From Streptomyces longhuiensis (GTDB taxonomy: Bacteria; Actinomycetota; Actinomycetes; Streptomycetales; Streptomycetaceae), in assembly GCF_020616555.1 (NCBI RefSeq), contig NZ_CP085173.1:4914001-4978000 (forward strand): a stretch of DNA of 64,000 nucleotides. Direction: 5' to 3'. Made by a program: the position numbers and the translations under genes. Positions 25,070 to 34,900 of the stretch are shown here, one piece after another. How positions within the stretch are numbered: position 1 is the first letter of the stretch; every line of letters begins with the position of its first letter. Under the pieces are notes generated by a model. That model saw nothing but the letters and a program-made list of their open reading frames with translations. It was not told the origin of the DNA and did not search any database.

Positions 25070-25989
25070 GCACCGGGCACACGGACCCCACCGGGCACTA
25101 CGCGATCACCCCGCGCCGCGTCTCCTTCGACTGGGAGACGACGCCGCTGCACTGGATACCGGACGAGCCCACCGCGACGCACGTCATCAATGTGCTGCAC
25201 CTGCTGCTCCCGGCGGGGGAGCGGTGGTTCGTGAAGGTGTTCAAGGATGGCCTGCCGCTCGTCGACGATCCCGGACTGCTGGGAGACGTCAAGGGGTTCA
25301 TGGGTCAGGAGGCCACGCACAGCGTGCAGCACGCGTACGTGCTCGACCATCTGGCCGCGCAGCGGCTCGACACAGGGGACTTCACGAAGTACGTCGACTT
25401 CCTCTTCGAGAAGCTCCTCGGTGAGCGGCCGCCTCTGGGCGCCCCGATCTCCGCCCAGGAGTGGCTGCGCTTCCGGCTCTCCGTCGTCGCGGCGATCGAG
25501 CAGTTCACCGCTGTCCTCGGGAACTGGGTGCTGCACGCCGAAGGGCTCGACACGGCCGGCACGGACGAGGTCATGCTCGACCTGCTGCGCTGGCACGGCG
25601 CGGAGGAGGTCGAGCACCGCGCGGTCGCGTTCGACATGTACCAGCACTGCGGCGGCGAAGGCCTGCCCCGCTACGCCCGCCGGCTCGCGGGCATGGCCGT
25701 CACCGCACCCGTGATGCTGTACCTGTGGGCCTGGGGCGCGGCGTATCTCATACGGCACGACCCGCAGCTCGCCGGACGGATGCGCTACTCCCTGGCGGAA
25801 CACAACAGGGCGGTGCGCAAGGGACTGCTGCCCAGCTGGCGGGAGCTGGGTGCGGCGATACCCCGCTATCTGCGGCGGTCGTACCATCCCTCGCAGGAGG
25901 GGTCGCTGCGCAAGGCCGTCGAGTATCTGGCGCAGTCGCCCGCGGCCAGGACGGCGGCGGGCGCGATCGGCCGGACCGCTCTGTCCTAG
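25066..25989 (+). CDS. Metal-dependent hydrolase, ferritin-like diiron type
   Basis: 307 residues from GTG 25066, overlapping the previous stop (GTGA). Helical, with likely diiron ligands in FMGQEATHSVQH, AAIEQFTAVLGNW and HGAEEVEHRAVAFDMY (ExxEH-type). This matches a bacterial family annotated as predicted metal-dependent hydrolase; similar proteins sit beside lipid-metabolism genes. One hydrophobic segment (MAVTAPVMLYLWAWGAAYLI) suggests membrane contact. It may act on the same lipid substrate as the fusion enzyme. Confidence 0.85.
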   Translation: MSTGHTDPTGHYAITPRRVSFDWETTPLHWIPDEPTATHVINVLHLLLPAGERWFVKVFKDGLPLVDDPGLLGDVKGFMGQEATHSVQHAYVLDHLAAQRLDTGDFTKYVDFLFEKLLGERPPLGAPISAQEWLRFRLSVVAAIEQFTAVLGNWVLHAEGLDTAGTDEVMLDLLRWHGAEEVEHRAVAFDMYQHCGGEGLPRYARRLAGMAVTAPVMLYLWAWGAAYLIRHDPQLAGRMRYSLAEHNRAVRKGLLPSWRELGAAIPRYLRRSYHPSQEGSLRKAVEYLAQSPAARTAAGAIGRTALS

Positions 25990-26089
25990 GGACTTTCGTC
26001 CGGCCCGCCCGCGGTCGACGTCCGGACTCGGGTCGGCGCCGCCTCCCCACAGGCACGGCGGCCACAGGCACGGCAGAGGGATGTGAAGC

Positions 26090-27040
26090 GTGACGGAGCA
26101 GGCTGTGGCCGAGTACCGGATCGAGGACCTGGCGCACCGCAGCGGCGCCACGGTCCGCACCATCCGCGCCTACCAGGACCGCGGGCTGCTCCCCCGCCCC
26201 GAGCGCCGCGGCCGGGCCAATGTGTACGGGGACACGCATCTGGCCCGGCTGCGGCAGATCGCCGACCTCCTCGACCGCGGGTACACCCTGGCCTCGATCA
26301 AGGAGCTGCTCGAGGCGTGGGACGCGGGGCGCGGGCTCGGTGGTGTGCTCGGCCTGGTCGCGGAGGTGGACGGGCCGTGGACCGACGAGAAGGCCGACCG
26401 GATCTCACGCGCCGATCTCGCGGCACGGTTCGGAGGCAGCGAGGACGAGGCGGCCATCGCCGACGCGGTGGCACTCGGGATCCTGGAGCAGATCCCGGGA
26501 CACGACGACGAGTTCCTGGTTCCGAGCCCCCAAGAGCTCGCCGTGGCAGCCGAGTTGCACGCGTCCGGCGTCCCACTGCCCGCGATCTCCGCTCATCTGA
26601 GGGAGTTGAGGGGGCAGATCGAGCACATCGCCACCCGCTTCCTGGAGTTCACGACCGAGCATGTCTTCGCGCGATACCTCGGCCCGTTGCCCCCGACGGA
26701 CGCGGAAGCGGCCGAGGCGGCCTCGCTCGTACGCAGACTCCGTCCGCTCGCGCAGCAGTCGGTCGACGCCGAACTGGCTCGCGCCATGAAGCTGTTCGCC
26801 ACTCGCCACCTCCACCGGCACCTGTCGGAGGGGCCGGTCACCTCGCATGCGGAGGAAGCCCATTCGGTTGCCCTTCCGGCCGACACGATCCGCGCTGTAC
26901 AGAGCCTCGTTGGCGTCGAGAGCGTCGCCGAGTTCATCGCGGCGGCGACGGAACGGGAAGTGCAAGCAAGGGCATTGGACACTCTTACCTCAAACTATCG
27001 CAATTCCACTTCTGTTGATCAAATGCCGCCAACCTCTTGA
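26090..27040 (+). CDS. MerR family transcriptional regulator
   Basis: 316 residues from GTG 26090. N-terminal winged HTH: YRIEDLAHRSGATVRTIRAY (about 5-24), then RGRANVYGDTHLARLRQIADLLDRGYTLASIKELLE. The long C-terminal region (about 90-316) is not a short metal-binding tail, so it probably senses an organic ligand. It follows the M24-EphD-hydrolase genes by 100 bases and may control them. It ends four bases before the first DnaA box of a triplet. Confidence 0.88.
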   Translation: MTEQAVAEYRIEDLAHRSGATVRTIRAYQDRGLLPRPERRGRANVYGDTHLARLRQIADLLDRGYTLASIKELLEAWDAGRGLGGVLGLVAEVDGPWTDEKADRISRADLAARFGGSEDEAAIADAVALGILEQIPGHDDEFLVPSPQELAVAAELHASGVPLPAISAHLRELRGQIEHIATRFLEFTTEHVFARYLGPLPPTDAEAAEAASLVRRLRPLAQQSVDAELARAMKLFATRHLHRHLSEGPVTSHAEEAHSVALPADTIRAVQSLVGVESVAEFIAAATEREVQARALDTLTSNYRNSTSVDQMPPTS

Positions 27041-27043
27041 AGG

Positions 27044-27097
27044 TTGTCCACAGAATCGCCAAATCCCCTGTGGATAACCGGACTTGGCTGTGGATCA
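27044..27097. other. DnaA-box triplet between merR-type gene and kptA
   Basis: TTGTCCACA at 27044-27052 (plus, exact); TTATCCACA at 27069-27077 (minus, exact); TGATCCACA at 27089-27097 (minus, one mismatch). All lie within 54 bases of a gene-free spacer. Confidence 0.75.
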
Positions 27098-27155
27098 AAC
27101 CTGCGAACAGAAAAATCACGTGCACGAGGAGTGAGACGCCCGCCACTCTGACGGG

Positions 27156-27698
27156 ATGGATGAAAGACGCACCGTCAAGGTGTCGAAGTACCTCTCGAAG
27201 CATCTGCGTCACCAGCCCGAGCGGATCGGCCTGACCCTCGACGAGGGCGGCTGGGTCGAGATCGGGACGCTGCTCGCCGCGGCCGCCGCCCACGGCTTCC
27301 GCATCACGCGGGACGAGCTCGACCATGTCGTCGCCGCCAACGACAAGCGGCGCTTCGCGATCGAGGGCTCCCGGATCCGCGCCAGCCAGGGCCACACCGT
27401 GGACGTCGACCTCGGACTGCCCCCGGCGACCCCGCCCGCGTACCTCTACCACGGCACCGTCGCCGCGGCCCTGGACGCGATCCGCGCCGAGGGCCTGCGG
27501 CCCATGAGCCGGCACGATGTCCATCTCTCGCCCGACCGCGAGACCGCCACCCGCGTCGGCGCCCGCCGCGGCCGCCCCGTCGTACTGTCCGTCGACGCGG
27601 GAGCGATGCACCGGGACGGCCACACGTTCCGCGTCAGCGCCAACGGCGTCTGGCTCACGGAGGCCGTTCCACCCCACTACCTGCGGTTTCCCGGCTGA
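27156..27698 (+). CDS. kptA: RNA 2'-phosphotransferase (Tpt1/KptA family)
   Basis: 180 residues. Tpt1 enzymes move an internal RNA 2'-phosphate to NAD, forming ADP-ribose 1'',2''-cyclic phosphate. The N-terminal winged helix starts KVSKYLSKHLRHQPERIGL. The catalytic region shows RFAIEGSRIRASQGH, YHGT, and SRHDVHLSPD. Streptomyces is not known to have the tRNA splicing pathway that Tpt1 serves in eukaryotes, so the natural substrate is unclear; NAD-dependent RNA repair or capping is possible. ATG 27156. Confidence 0.93.
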   Translation: MDERRTVKVSKYLSKHLRHQPERIGLTLDEGGWVEIGTLLAAAAAHGFRITRDELDHVVAANDKRRFAIEGSRIRASQGHTVDVDLGLPPATPPAYLYHGTVAAALDAIRAEGLRPMSRHDVHLSPDRETATRVGARRGRPVVLSVDAGAMHRDGHTFRVSANGVWLTEAVPPHYLRFPG

Positions 27699-27770
27699 GA
27701 GCGACCGCACCCGCGAGACGCGGTCCCCCGCCCCGCCATCACCCCCGGCCCACACCCGGCGCGCGCCGCT

Positions 27771-27776
27771 TAGGCT
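27771..27776 (+). promoter_or_regulatory. Candidate -10 (TAGGCT), near-leaderless LLM gene
   Basis: TAGGCT ends seven bases before ATG 27784, placing the likely transcript start at or next to the start codon. Confidence 0.4.
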
Positions 27777-27783
27777 CTGAGGC

Positions 27784-28722
27784 ATGAGCGATCAGCCCCG
27801 TCAGCCCACGCCCGCCCTGCGCCTGAGCACCGTGATCCTGCCCTACCGCCGCTGGCACGAGGGCAGCCGAGCCGCGTGGCAGCGCGCCGAGGAGCTGGGC
27901 TTCCACACCGCGTACACCTACGATCACCTGGCCTGGCGGACATTCCGCGACGGCCCGTGGTTCGGCGCCGTGCCGACCCTGACCGCCGCCGCGTCCGTCA
28001 CGGAGCGGATGCGCCTCGGCACCCTCGTCACCTCGCCGAACTTCCGGCACCCGGTCACGCTGGCCAAGGAACTGATCTCCCTCGACGACATCTCCGGTGG
28101 CCGGATCACCCTCGGCATCGGCGCGGGCGGCAACGGCTTTGACGCGACGACGCTCCTGAGGGCCGGCGAGGAGCCGTGGACCCCGCGCGAACGGGCCGAC
28201 CACTTCGCCGAGTTCGTCCCGCTGCTCGACCGGCTGCTGAGCGAGGACTCGGTGACCTACGACGGTGAGTTCTACTCGGCCCAGGAGGCGCGGAACATCC
28301 CGGGCTGCGTGCAGCGGCCCCGGCTGCCCTTCGCGGTGGCCGCGACGGGACCGCGCGGACTGAAGCTGGCCGCTCGGCACGGGCAGGCGTGGGTGACGAC
28401 GGGCGACCCGAAGCTCTTCGAGACGGGTACGCCCGAGGAGTCGATTCAAGCCATTCGCGGACAGGCCGCCAAGCTCGCCGACGCCTGCGCCGAGATCGGC
28501 CGGGACGCCGCCGAACTCGACAAGGTCCTCCTCACCGGGTTCACCCCGGACCGCAGCCGTCCGCTGGAGTCCGTGGACGCCTTCGTCGACTTCGCCGGCA
28601 AGCACGCCGCCCTGGGCATCACCGAGATCGTGATCCACTGGCCCATCCCCGACTCGGAGTTCGCCGCCGACCAGAAGGTCTTCGAAAGCATCGCCACGGA
28701 GGCCCTCGCCCAGCTCGGCTGA
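27784..28722 (+). CDS. LLM class (luciferase-like) F420/flavin-dependent oxidoreductase
   Basis: 312 residues. A TIM-barrel luciferase-like fold. Features include [42 protein letters not shown] (about 76-97), [13 protein letters not shown] (about 105-117) and an acidic insertion. Actinobacterial members often use F420. Substrate unknown. Monocistronic with a terminator at 28746-28792. Confidence 0.88.
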   Translation: MSDQPRQPTPALRLSTVILPYRRWHEGSRAAWQRAEELGFHTAYTYDHLAWRTFRDGPWFGAVPTLTAAASVTERMRLGTLVTSPNFRHPVTLAKELISLDDISGGRITLGIGAGGNGFDATTLLRAGEEPWTPRERADHFAEFVPLLDRLLSEDSVTYDGEFYSAQEARNIPGCVQRPRLPFAVAATGPRGLKLAARHGQAWVTTGDPKLFETGTPEESIQAIRGQAAKLADACAEIGRDAAELDKVLLTGFTPDRSRPLESVDAFVDFAGKHAALGITEIVIHWPIPDSEFAADQKVFESIATEALAQLG

Positions 28723-28745
28723 GGCCCCCGGCAACCCGGCGGAAC

Positions 28746-28792
28746 CGGTGGGGCGCCTGCGCGAGGACCGTACTCATCTGCGCGCCCCACCG
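28746..28792 (+). terminator. Terminator after the LLM oxidoreductase gene
   Basis: CGGTGGGGCGC and GCGCCCCACCG, an 11-bp perfect stem with a 25-base loop. Confidence 0.55.
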
Positions 28793-28827
28793 CACGCCCG
28801 TGCGCGCATATGCGGGACAATAGTGCG

Positions 28828-29730
28828 GTGACCTCACCGACTCCTCGGCCCTGGACCCCGGCCGCCAACGCCCCCGCGCCCCGGCTCGTCGCCACGGACC
28901 TGGACGGCACGCTGCTGCGCGACGACAAGTCCGTCTCGCCGCGGACGGTCGCCGCGCTCGCCGCCGCCGAGCAGGCGGGCATCGAGGTCTTCTTCGTGAC
29001 CGGCAGACCGGCCCGCTGGATGGACGTCGTCAGCGACCACGTGCACGGCCACGGCCTGGCGATCTGCGGGAACGGCGCGGCCGTGGTGGACCTGCACGGC
29101 GGCCCCGGCCGCCACAGGTTCGTGAAGGTCAGGGACCTCGCCCCCGAGATCGCCCTCGACGTCGTACGCATCCTGCGCGCCGCAGCGCCCGGCACGGCCT
29201 TCGCCGTCGAACGGACCGGCGGCCTCCACCACGAGCCGACGTACCCACCGCTGCACCTGGAGGCGGGGGAGAGCGTCGCGGCCGCCGAGAAGCTCCTCGC
29301 CGACGGCTCGCCCTGCGCCGACCAGCCCGTGCTCAAGCTGCTCGCGTACCACGCGAACCTCGCCCCCGACGAGTTCCTCGCCCTCGCCCGCGCGGCCGTC
29401 GGCGACCTCGCGGCGATCACCCGCTCCAGCCCCAGCGCGCTCCTGGAGATCAGCGGCCCCGGCGTCTCCAAGGCCAGCACCCTCGCGCTGTGCTGCGCCG
29501 AGCGCGGCATCACGGCGGACGAGGTCGTCGCCTTCGGGGACATGCCCAACGACATGGAGATGCTCCGCTGGGCCGGCACCTCGTTCGCGATGGGCAACGC
29601 GCACCCGGACGTGCTCGCCGCCGCATCGGGCCACACGGTGCCGAACAACGAGGACGGCGTGGCCGCGGTCATCGAACAGATCCTGGCGGCGCGTCAGCCC
29701 ACCGGGGACGGCGCGCCGGGCGACGCCTAG
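28828..29730 (+). CDS. HAD-superfamily phosphatase, Cof/IIB type
   Basis: 300 residues from GTG 28828; ATG 28810 would add six residues. Motif I is [14 protein letters not shown], motif II FFVTGRPARW, motif III Lys in PGVSKAST, and motif [12 protein letters not shown]. Similar in architecture to the HAD at 17215 but not adjacent to a partner gene. Likely acts on a phosphorylated sugar or cofactor; substrate unknown. Convergent with the histidine kinase gene. Confidence 0.88.
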   Translation: MTSPTPRPWTPAANAPAPRLVATDLDGTLLRDDKSVSPRTVAALAAAEQAGIEVFFVTGRPARWMDVVSDHVHGHGLAICGNGAAVVDLHGGPGRHRFVKVRDLAPEIALDVVRILRAAAPGTAFAVERTGGLHHEPTYPPLHLEAGESVAAAEKLLADGSPCADQPVLKLLAYHANLAPDEFLALARAAVGDLAAITRSSPSALLEISGPGVSKASTLALCCAERGITADEVVAFGDMPNDMEMLRWAGTSFAMGNAHPDVLAAASGHTVPNNEDGVAAVIEQILAARQPTGDGAPGDA

Positions 29731-29787
29731 AAGCAGACTCCTGGAATCGGTGGAAGAAACGGTCCTCCACGCGCGGGTCCGGACCGC

Positions 29788-29925
29788 TCATGGGTCCGGA
29801 CCGCACATGCGCCAGGAGTGCGCCGCGCTCTGGTCGGCGGCCGGCCTGCGTTCGGCCCTGCGGCCCTTGGCGACGGCGCCGTTCACGGCCGGATCGGCCT
29901 GCCACACGGTGCGCTGACCTCGCAT
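29788..29925 (-). CDS. Possible 45-residue small ORF
   Basis: ATG 29925 to TGA encodes a basic peptide starting MRGQRTVWQADPAVNGAVAK, with GAGGAAC just upstream. It lies downstream of the histidine kinase gene in the same orientation within a 297-base spacer that also holds a GGGTCCGGACCGC direct repeat (29776 and 29793). No similarity recognised; it may be chance. Confidence 0.2.
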   Translation of the reverse strand: MRGQRTVWQADPAVNGAVAKGRRAERRPAADQSAAHSWRMCGPDP

Positions 29926-30027
29926 CAGTTCCTCGCGGCCTCCTCGTAGAACCGCGCGACCTCGGAACTGGTCGCTGCCCCCTCGGCTCCTCAGCCCCGT
30001 GACCCGGCGCCGTACCGGGTCGCGCCC

Positions 30028-31773
30028 TCAGTGCGGCGCCTGCCAGACCACCGCCGTACCGCCCCCGTCCTCGCCGATGCCCGGCCCGTACCAGCTGTCG
30101 CCGCCCAGGGACTCGGCCCGTCGCTTGAGGTTCTTGAGGCCGCTGCGCCGGCCGCCCTCCGGGATGCCGATGCCGTCGTCGGAGACCGTCAGCCGGACGC
30201 CGCGCTGCCCGTCGGGGAGCGTGACGTTCGCGTCGACGACCACGTCGATACGGGCGGCCTCCGCGTGCCGGAACGCGTTGGACAGCGCCTCGCGCAGGGC
30301 CGCGATGAGGTTCTTGCCGGTGAGTTCGCCGACCACGCTGTCGACGGCGCCGGCGAAGTGGTGCGTGGGCTTGAAGCCGAGCGGCACGGCCGCCATGTTG
30401 ATCTCGCGCAGGACGCGTGTGCGCAGGCCCGAGGGCGCCTCGGCGGGCCCCTGCTGGAGCGCGAAGATGGCCGTGCGGATCTCCTGGATGGTGACGTCCA
30501 GTTCGTCGACGGCCTTGCCGATACCGACCTGCACCTCGGGCACGACGGACCTGCGCTGGGCGCTCTCCAGCATCATCCCGGTGGCGAACAGACGCTGGAT
30601 GACGAGGTCGTGGAGATCGCGGGCGATCCGGTCGCGGTCCTCGTACACCGCGAGCCGCTCCCGGTCACGCTGCGCCTCCGCCATCATCAGCGCGAGTGCG
30701 GCCTGCGCGGCGAACTGGGTGGCGAGAGTGCGCTCCGCGTCGGTGAAGGGCCGGGCGCCACGCGCGCGTGGCGTCACGAGTGTGCCGAGGACACGGCCGT
30801 CGCTCTGGAGGGGCAGCATCATCGCGGGACCGTAGTCGCGCGCGAGATCGGTCAGTATGCGGGGGTCGGTGGACGCGTCGTCGACGAACACCGTCGCGCC
30901 GCGCAGGAGTTCGGCGACGATCTCGCTCTCGGCCGGGATGACCACGCCGAGGGCCTGCGACGGTTCGTCCGACGAGACGGCGACGATCTCCATGCCGCCC
31001 TCCTCGGCCGGCAGGAGGACGATGCCGGCCGCCGAGCCCGACAGGTGCCTGGCCTGTTCGGCGACGACCTGGAGGGCTTCCTCGGCGTCACTGCCGGACA
31101 GCAGGGCGGTCGTGACGGCCACGGACCCGTCGATCCACCGCTCGCGCTGCCTGGCGGCCTCGTACAGGCGCGCGTTGCCGATGGCGATGCCGGCCTCCGT
31201 GGCGAGGACGCGGACCATGTTCAGGTCGTATTCGTTGAACTCGACCCCGCCGTGCTTCTCCGTCAGATAGAGGTTGCCGAAGATCTCCCCCTGTACGCGG
31301 ATGGGGACACCCAAAAAGGTCCGCATCGGCGGGTGGTGGGCCGGAAAGCCGCAGGAGCGGGGGTCGTCGGCCAGGTTCGCGAGGCGTACCGGGCCCGGGT
31401 CGTGGATGAGCGCCCCGAGGAGCCCGCGGTGGCCGTCGGGGAGCCGTCCGATGAGCTCCGCCTCCTCCACGTCGACTCCGTGGAAGACGAAGTCCGAGAG
31501 CGCCTTGCCGTCCTCGGAGACGACGCCGATCGCCGCGTAGCGGGCGTCGGCGAGTTCGGCAGCCGTCTCGCAGATGCGGTCGAGGGTGGTGTGCAGTTCC
31601 GGACCGGTGCCCACGGAGCGCATCGCTTCGAGCAGCTGCGGCACCCGCGCGGTCAGCTCGGCGGACAGTCCCTGGAGTCCGCGCGTCGCCTGCGTCGCCG
31701 CCTCCAGCGCGTCGGAGGAGTCCCGCTCGCCGTCGGACGGTGGGGTGGTGCCGGGCACCGGTGCAGCTGACAT
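30028..31773 (-). CDS. Orphan sensor histidine kinase with two GAF domains (DosS/DevS-like)
   Basis: 581 residues. GAF-A (about 55-205) and GAF-B (about 225-365) precede the HisKA_3 helix DRDRIARDLHDLVIQRLFAT with phosphoacceptor His388, then a NarL-family HATPase. GAF-A carries GFPAHHPPMRTFLGVP with His146/His147, matching the segment that holds the haem ligand of M. tuberculosis DosS (His149) and DosT (His147). No response-regulator gene is adjacent. It follows cydABCD on the same strand by 144 bases. Haem-based redox or oxygen sensing for the cyd operon is inference. Confidence 0.9.
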   Translation of the reverse strand: MSAAPVPGTTPPSDGERDSSDALEAATQATRGLQGLSAELTARVPQLLEAMRSVGTGPELHTTLDRICETAAELADARYAAIGVVSEDGKALSDFVFHGVDVEEAELIGRLPDGHRGLLGALIHDPGPVRLANLADDPRSCGFPAHHPPMRTFLGVPIRVQGEIFGNLYLTEKHGGVEFNEYDLNMVRVLATEAGIAIGNARLYEAARQRERWIDGSVAVTTALLSGSDAEEALQVVAEQARHLSGSAAGIVLLPAEEGGMEIVAVSSDEPSQALGVVIPAESEIVAELLRGATVFVDDASTDPRILTDLARDYGPAMMLPLQSDGRVLGTLVTPRARGARPFTDAERTLATQFAAQAALALMMAEAQRDRERLAVYEDRDRIARDLHDLVIQRLFATGMMLESAQRRSVVPEVQVGIGKAVDELDVTIQEIRTAIFALQQGPAEAPSGLRTRVLREINMAAVPLGFKPTHHFAGAVDSVVGELTGKNLIAALREALSNAFRHAEAARIDVVVDANVTLPDGQRGVRLTVSDDGIGIPEGGRRSGLKNLKRRAESLGGDSWYGPGIGEDGGGTAVVWQAPH

Positions 31774-31778
31774 GCCTC

Positions 31779-31794
31779 GAGACTAGTTAGTCCC
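31779..31794. promoter_or_regulatory. Inverted repeat at the start of the histidine kinase gene
   Basis: On the minus strand GGGACTA-AC-TAGTCTC, a 7-bp inverted repeat with one mismatch, ending five bases before ATG 31773. It resembles a NarL/DosR-type box, but the half-site spacing differs from the mycobacterial Dos box. Confidence 0.35.
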
Positions 31795-31877
31795 ATTTGG
31801 AGAGGAAAGTCGGCGTCACGGGCCACTGCCCGGCCGCCAGGTACGCGTGGCTGCCCGGTGCGCGAGACCGACCCCTG

Positions 31878-31907
31878 CGCGTGGTCACCCGGACGCATGG
31901 CCACGCG
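31878..31907 (-). terminator. Candidate terminator after cydCD
   Basis: CGCGTGG (31878-31884) and CCACGCG (31901-31907) form a 7-bp stem flanked by further GC pairs, just beyond the cydCD stop at 31918. Confidence 0.35.
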
Positions 31908-31917
31908 GTGCGCGCAG

Positions 31918-34900
31918 CTACCCGGCCACCAACAGCTCCGCCTCCCGCTCGCGTTCCCGCAGCGCGCGCAACGGTCCGTCGACCGCCAGCAGATCCTCGT
32001 ACCTGCCGCGCTGCACGACCCGTCCCGCGTCGAGGACGATCACCTCGTCCACGGCGTCGAGGCCGGCCATCCGGTGTGTGATCAGCAGCGTCGTGCGGCC
32101 CTCGGTCGCGGACAGGAGGTCCGCCGTGAGCGCGTCCGCCGTCGGCAGGTCGAGGTGCTCGGCGGGCTCGTCGAGTACGAGGACGGGGAAGTCGGCGAGC
32201 AGGGCGCGGGCCAGGGCGAGCCGCTGCCGCTGGCCCCCGGACAGGCGCGCGCCGTGTTCGCCGACGAGGGTGCCGAGCCCGTCGGGCAGCGAATCGGCCC
32301 ACTCCAGGAGGCGTGCGGCGGCCAGGACTTCGCGCAGTTCGTCGTCGGTGGCGTCCTTCTTGGCGAGGAGCAGGTTCTCGCGCACGGAGCTGTCGAAAAG
32401 GTGCGCGTCCTGCGCGCACAGCCCGACGAGCCGCCGCACCGCATCCCCTTCGAGCCCGTACGCGTCCTGCCCGGCCAGGGTGTACGTGCCCTCGCCCGCG
32501 TCCAGGAACCGCAGCAGGACCTGGGCGAGCGTCGTCTTTCCGGATCCCGACGGGCCGACGACGGCGACCCTGCGGCCCCGCTCCAGCGTGAGATCGACCC
32601 CGTGGAGCGCGTCCCGGCCCTGCCCCTCGTGGCGCGCGGCGAGACCGCGCACGAGCAGAGGGAAGGGGTCCTGCGGCGCCTGCGCGGGCGACTCCGGTTC
32701 CCGTACGGGGTCCGGCGCGTCCAGGACCTCGTGGACACGTTCGGCGCTCTTCTTGACCCGCTGGCGGTACTGCACGGCGAGCGGGAGTCCCATGACGGCC
32801 TCGAACGCGGCCAGCGGCGTGAGGACGACGACCGCGAGCTGGACCCCGTCGAGGCGGCCCTCGCGCACTCCCTGCACCCCGGCGAGCGCGGCACCTGCCA
32901 CGGTGAGACCGGTGATCAGCGCGGTGAGACCGTCGCCCAGCGCGGTGGCCGTGGCGGCGCGGGACGCGATCCGCGTCAGCACGGAGTCGGCGGCCTTCGC
33001 CTGCGCGGTGCGCGCGGGCAGCGCTCCCGCGACGGTCAGTTCGGCGGTGCCGGTGAGGAGTTCGGCCACGCGGGTGGCGAGCGTCCCGCGCGCGGGAGCC
33101 AGCCGGCGCTCGGCGCGGCGGGCGACAGTTCCGGAGAGCAGCGGCACGCCGATCCCCGCGAACAGCAGGCCCACGGCGAGCACGGCACCGGCGGCGGGCA
33201 GCATCCAGGCGGTGAACGCGACGGAGGCGGCACCGACCACCGCGGCGGCCGACGCGGGCAGCAGCCAGCGCAGCCAGTAGTCCTGGAGGGCGTCCACATC
33301 GGAGACGAGCCGGGAGAGCAGATCACCTCGGCGCGTCGCGCGCAGGCCCGCCGGGGCGAGCCGCTCCAGCCGCCGGTAGACGGCGACCCGGGTGTCCGCG
33401 AGCATCCGCAGCACGGCGTCGTGCGACACGACTCGCTCGCCGTATCGGAAGCAGGCTCGCCCGATCCCGAAGGCGCGGGTGGCCGTGACGGCCACCATCA
33501 GGTACATCACGGGCGGCTGCTGCGAGGCCCGCGAGATGAGCCACCCGGAGGTCGCCATGAGCCCGACGGCGCTGCCGAGTGCGAGCGCGCCGAGCAGCAG
33601 CGCGAGAGCAAGCCGCCCCCTCCGCGCCCGTGTGGCGCCTCGCAGCCGCGAGAGCACACTGCCCCGGCTCTCTCCGGACGGGGCCGATGCGTGACCGTCC
33701 TCTACCGAAACGGGCCGTTCGGCCGCCTGGACCGGCGGCACAGGACGTACCGCAGGCTCCCCCGCCATCGCAGGGGAACGCGGAGCGTCGAGACGCACCA
33801 CCCGGTCGGCGACGGCCAGCAGCGCGGGACGGTGCACCACCAGAAGGACGGTCCGGCCGGCGGCGAGCCTGCGGACCGCATCGACGATCCCCGCCTCGGT
33901 CTCGCCGTCGAGCGCGGCCGTCGGCTCGTCCAGCAGCACCACGGGCCGGTCGGCGAGGAACGCCCGTGCCAGGGCGAGCCGTTGCCGCTGCCCGGCCGAG
34001 AGTCCGGCCCCGTCCTCGCCGAGCAGGGTGTCCGCGCCGTCGGGCAGCGCACGGACGAAGTCCTGGGCCCCCGCCTCGCGCAACGCCTCCTCGACCTCCG
34101 CGGGCGACGCGTCGGGCCGCGCGAGCCGCACGTTGTCCGCGATCGACCCGGCGTACAGCTGCGGTCGCTGAGGCACCCAGGCCACGCGCGCGTGCCACGC
34201 CTCCCGGTCGAGACCGGCCAGATCGGCGCCTCCGACCAGGACCCGCCCGGCCTGAGGACGGACGAATCCGAGCGCCGCGCTCAGCAGCGTCGACTTGCCC
34301 ACGCCGCTCGGGCCGACGAGTGCCACCGTCTCACCGGGGGCGACCTCGAAGTCGGCCTCCGAGACGGCGTCCGCGGACCGGCCGGGATAGCGGACGGTCA
34401 CTCCGTCGAAGGCGATTCCGGTGGCCGCGGGCACCGCGCCGGCACCGGACGGCGCCACCGGGGTCTCCAGGACGGCGAAGATCTCCTCCGCGGCGGCGAG
34501 TCCCTCGGCCGCCGCGTGGTACTGCGCGCCGACCTGACGCAGCGGCAGATAGGCCTCGGGCGCGAGGACGAGGATGACCAGCCCCACGTAGAGGTCCATG
34601 TCGCCGTGCACGAGCCGCATGCCGATGGTCACGGCCACCAGGGCGACCGACAGCGTCGACAGGAGTTCGAGGGCGAACGACGACAGGAAGGCGATGCGCA
34701 GGGTCCGCATCGTCGCCTGCCGGTACTCGCCGGTGATCCGGCGGATCGACTCGGCCTGCGCCTTGGCCCGGCCGAACACCTTCAGCGTCGGCAGGCCGGC
34801 GACCACATCCAGGAAGTGCCCCGAGAGCCGGGACAGGAGCTGCCACTGACGGTCCATGTGGGACTGGGTGGCCCAGCCGATGAGGATCATGAATACGGGG

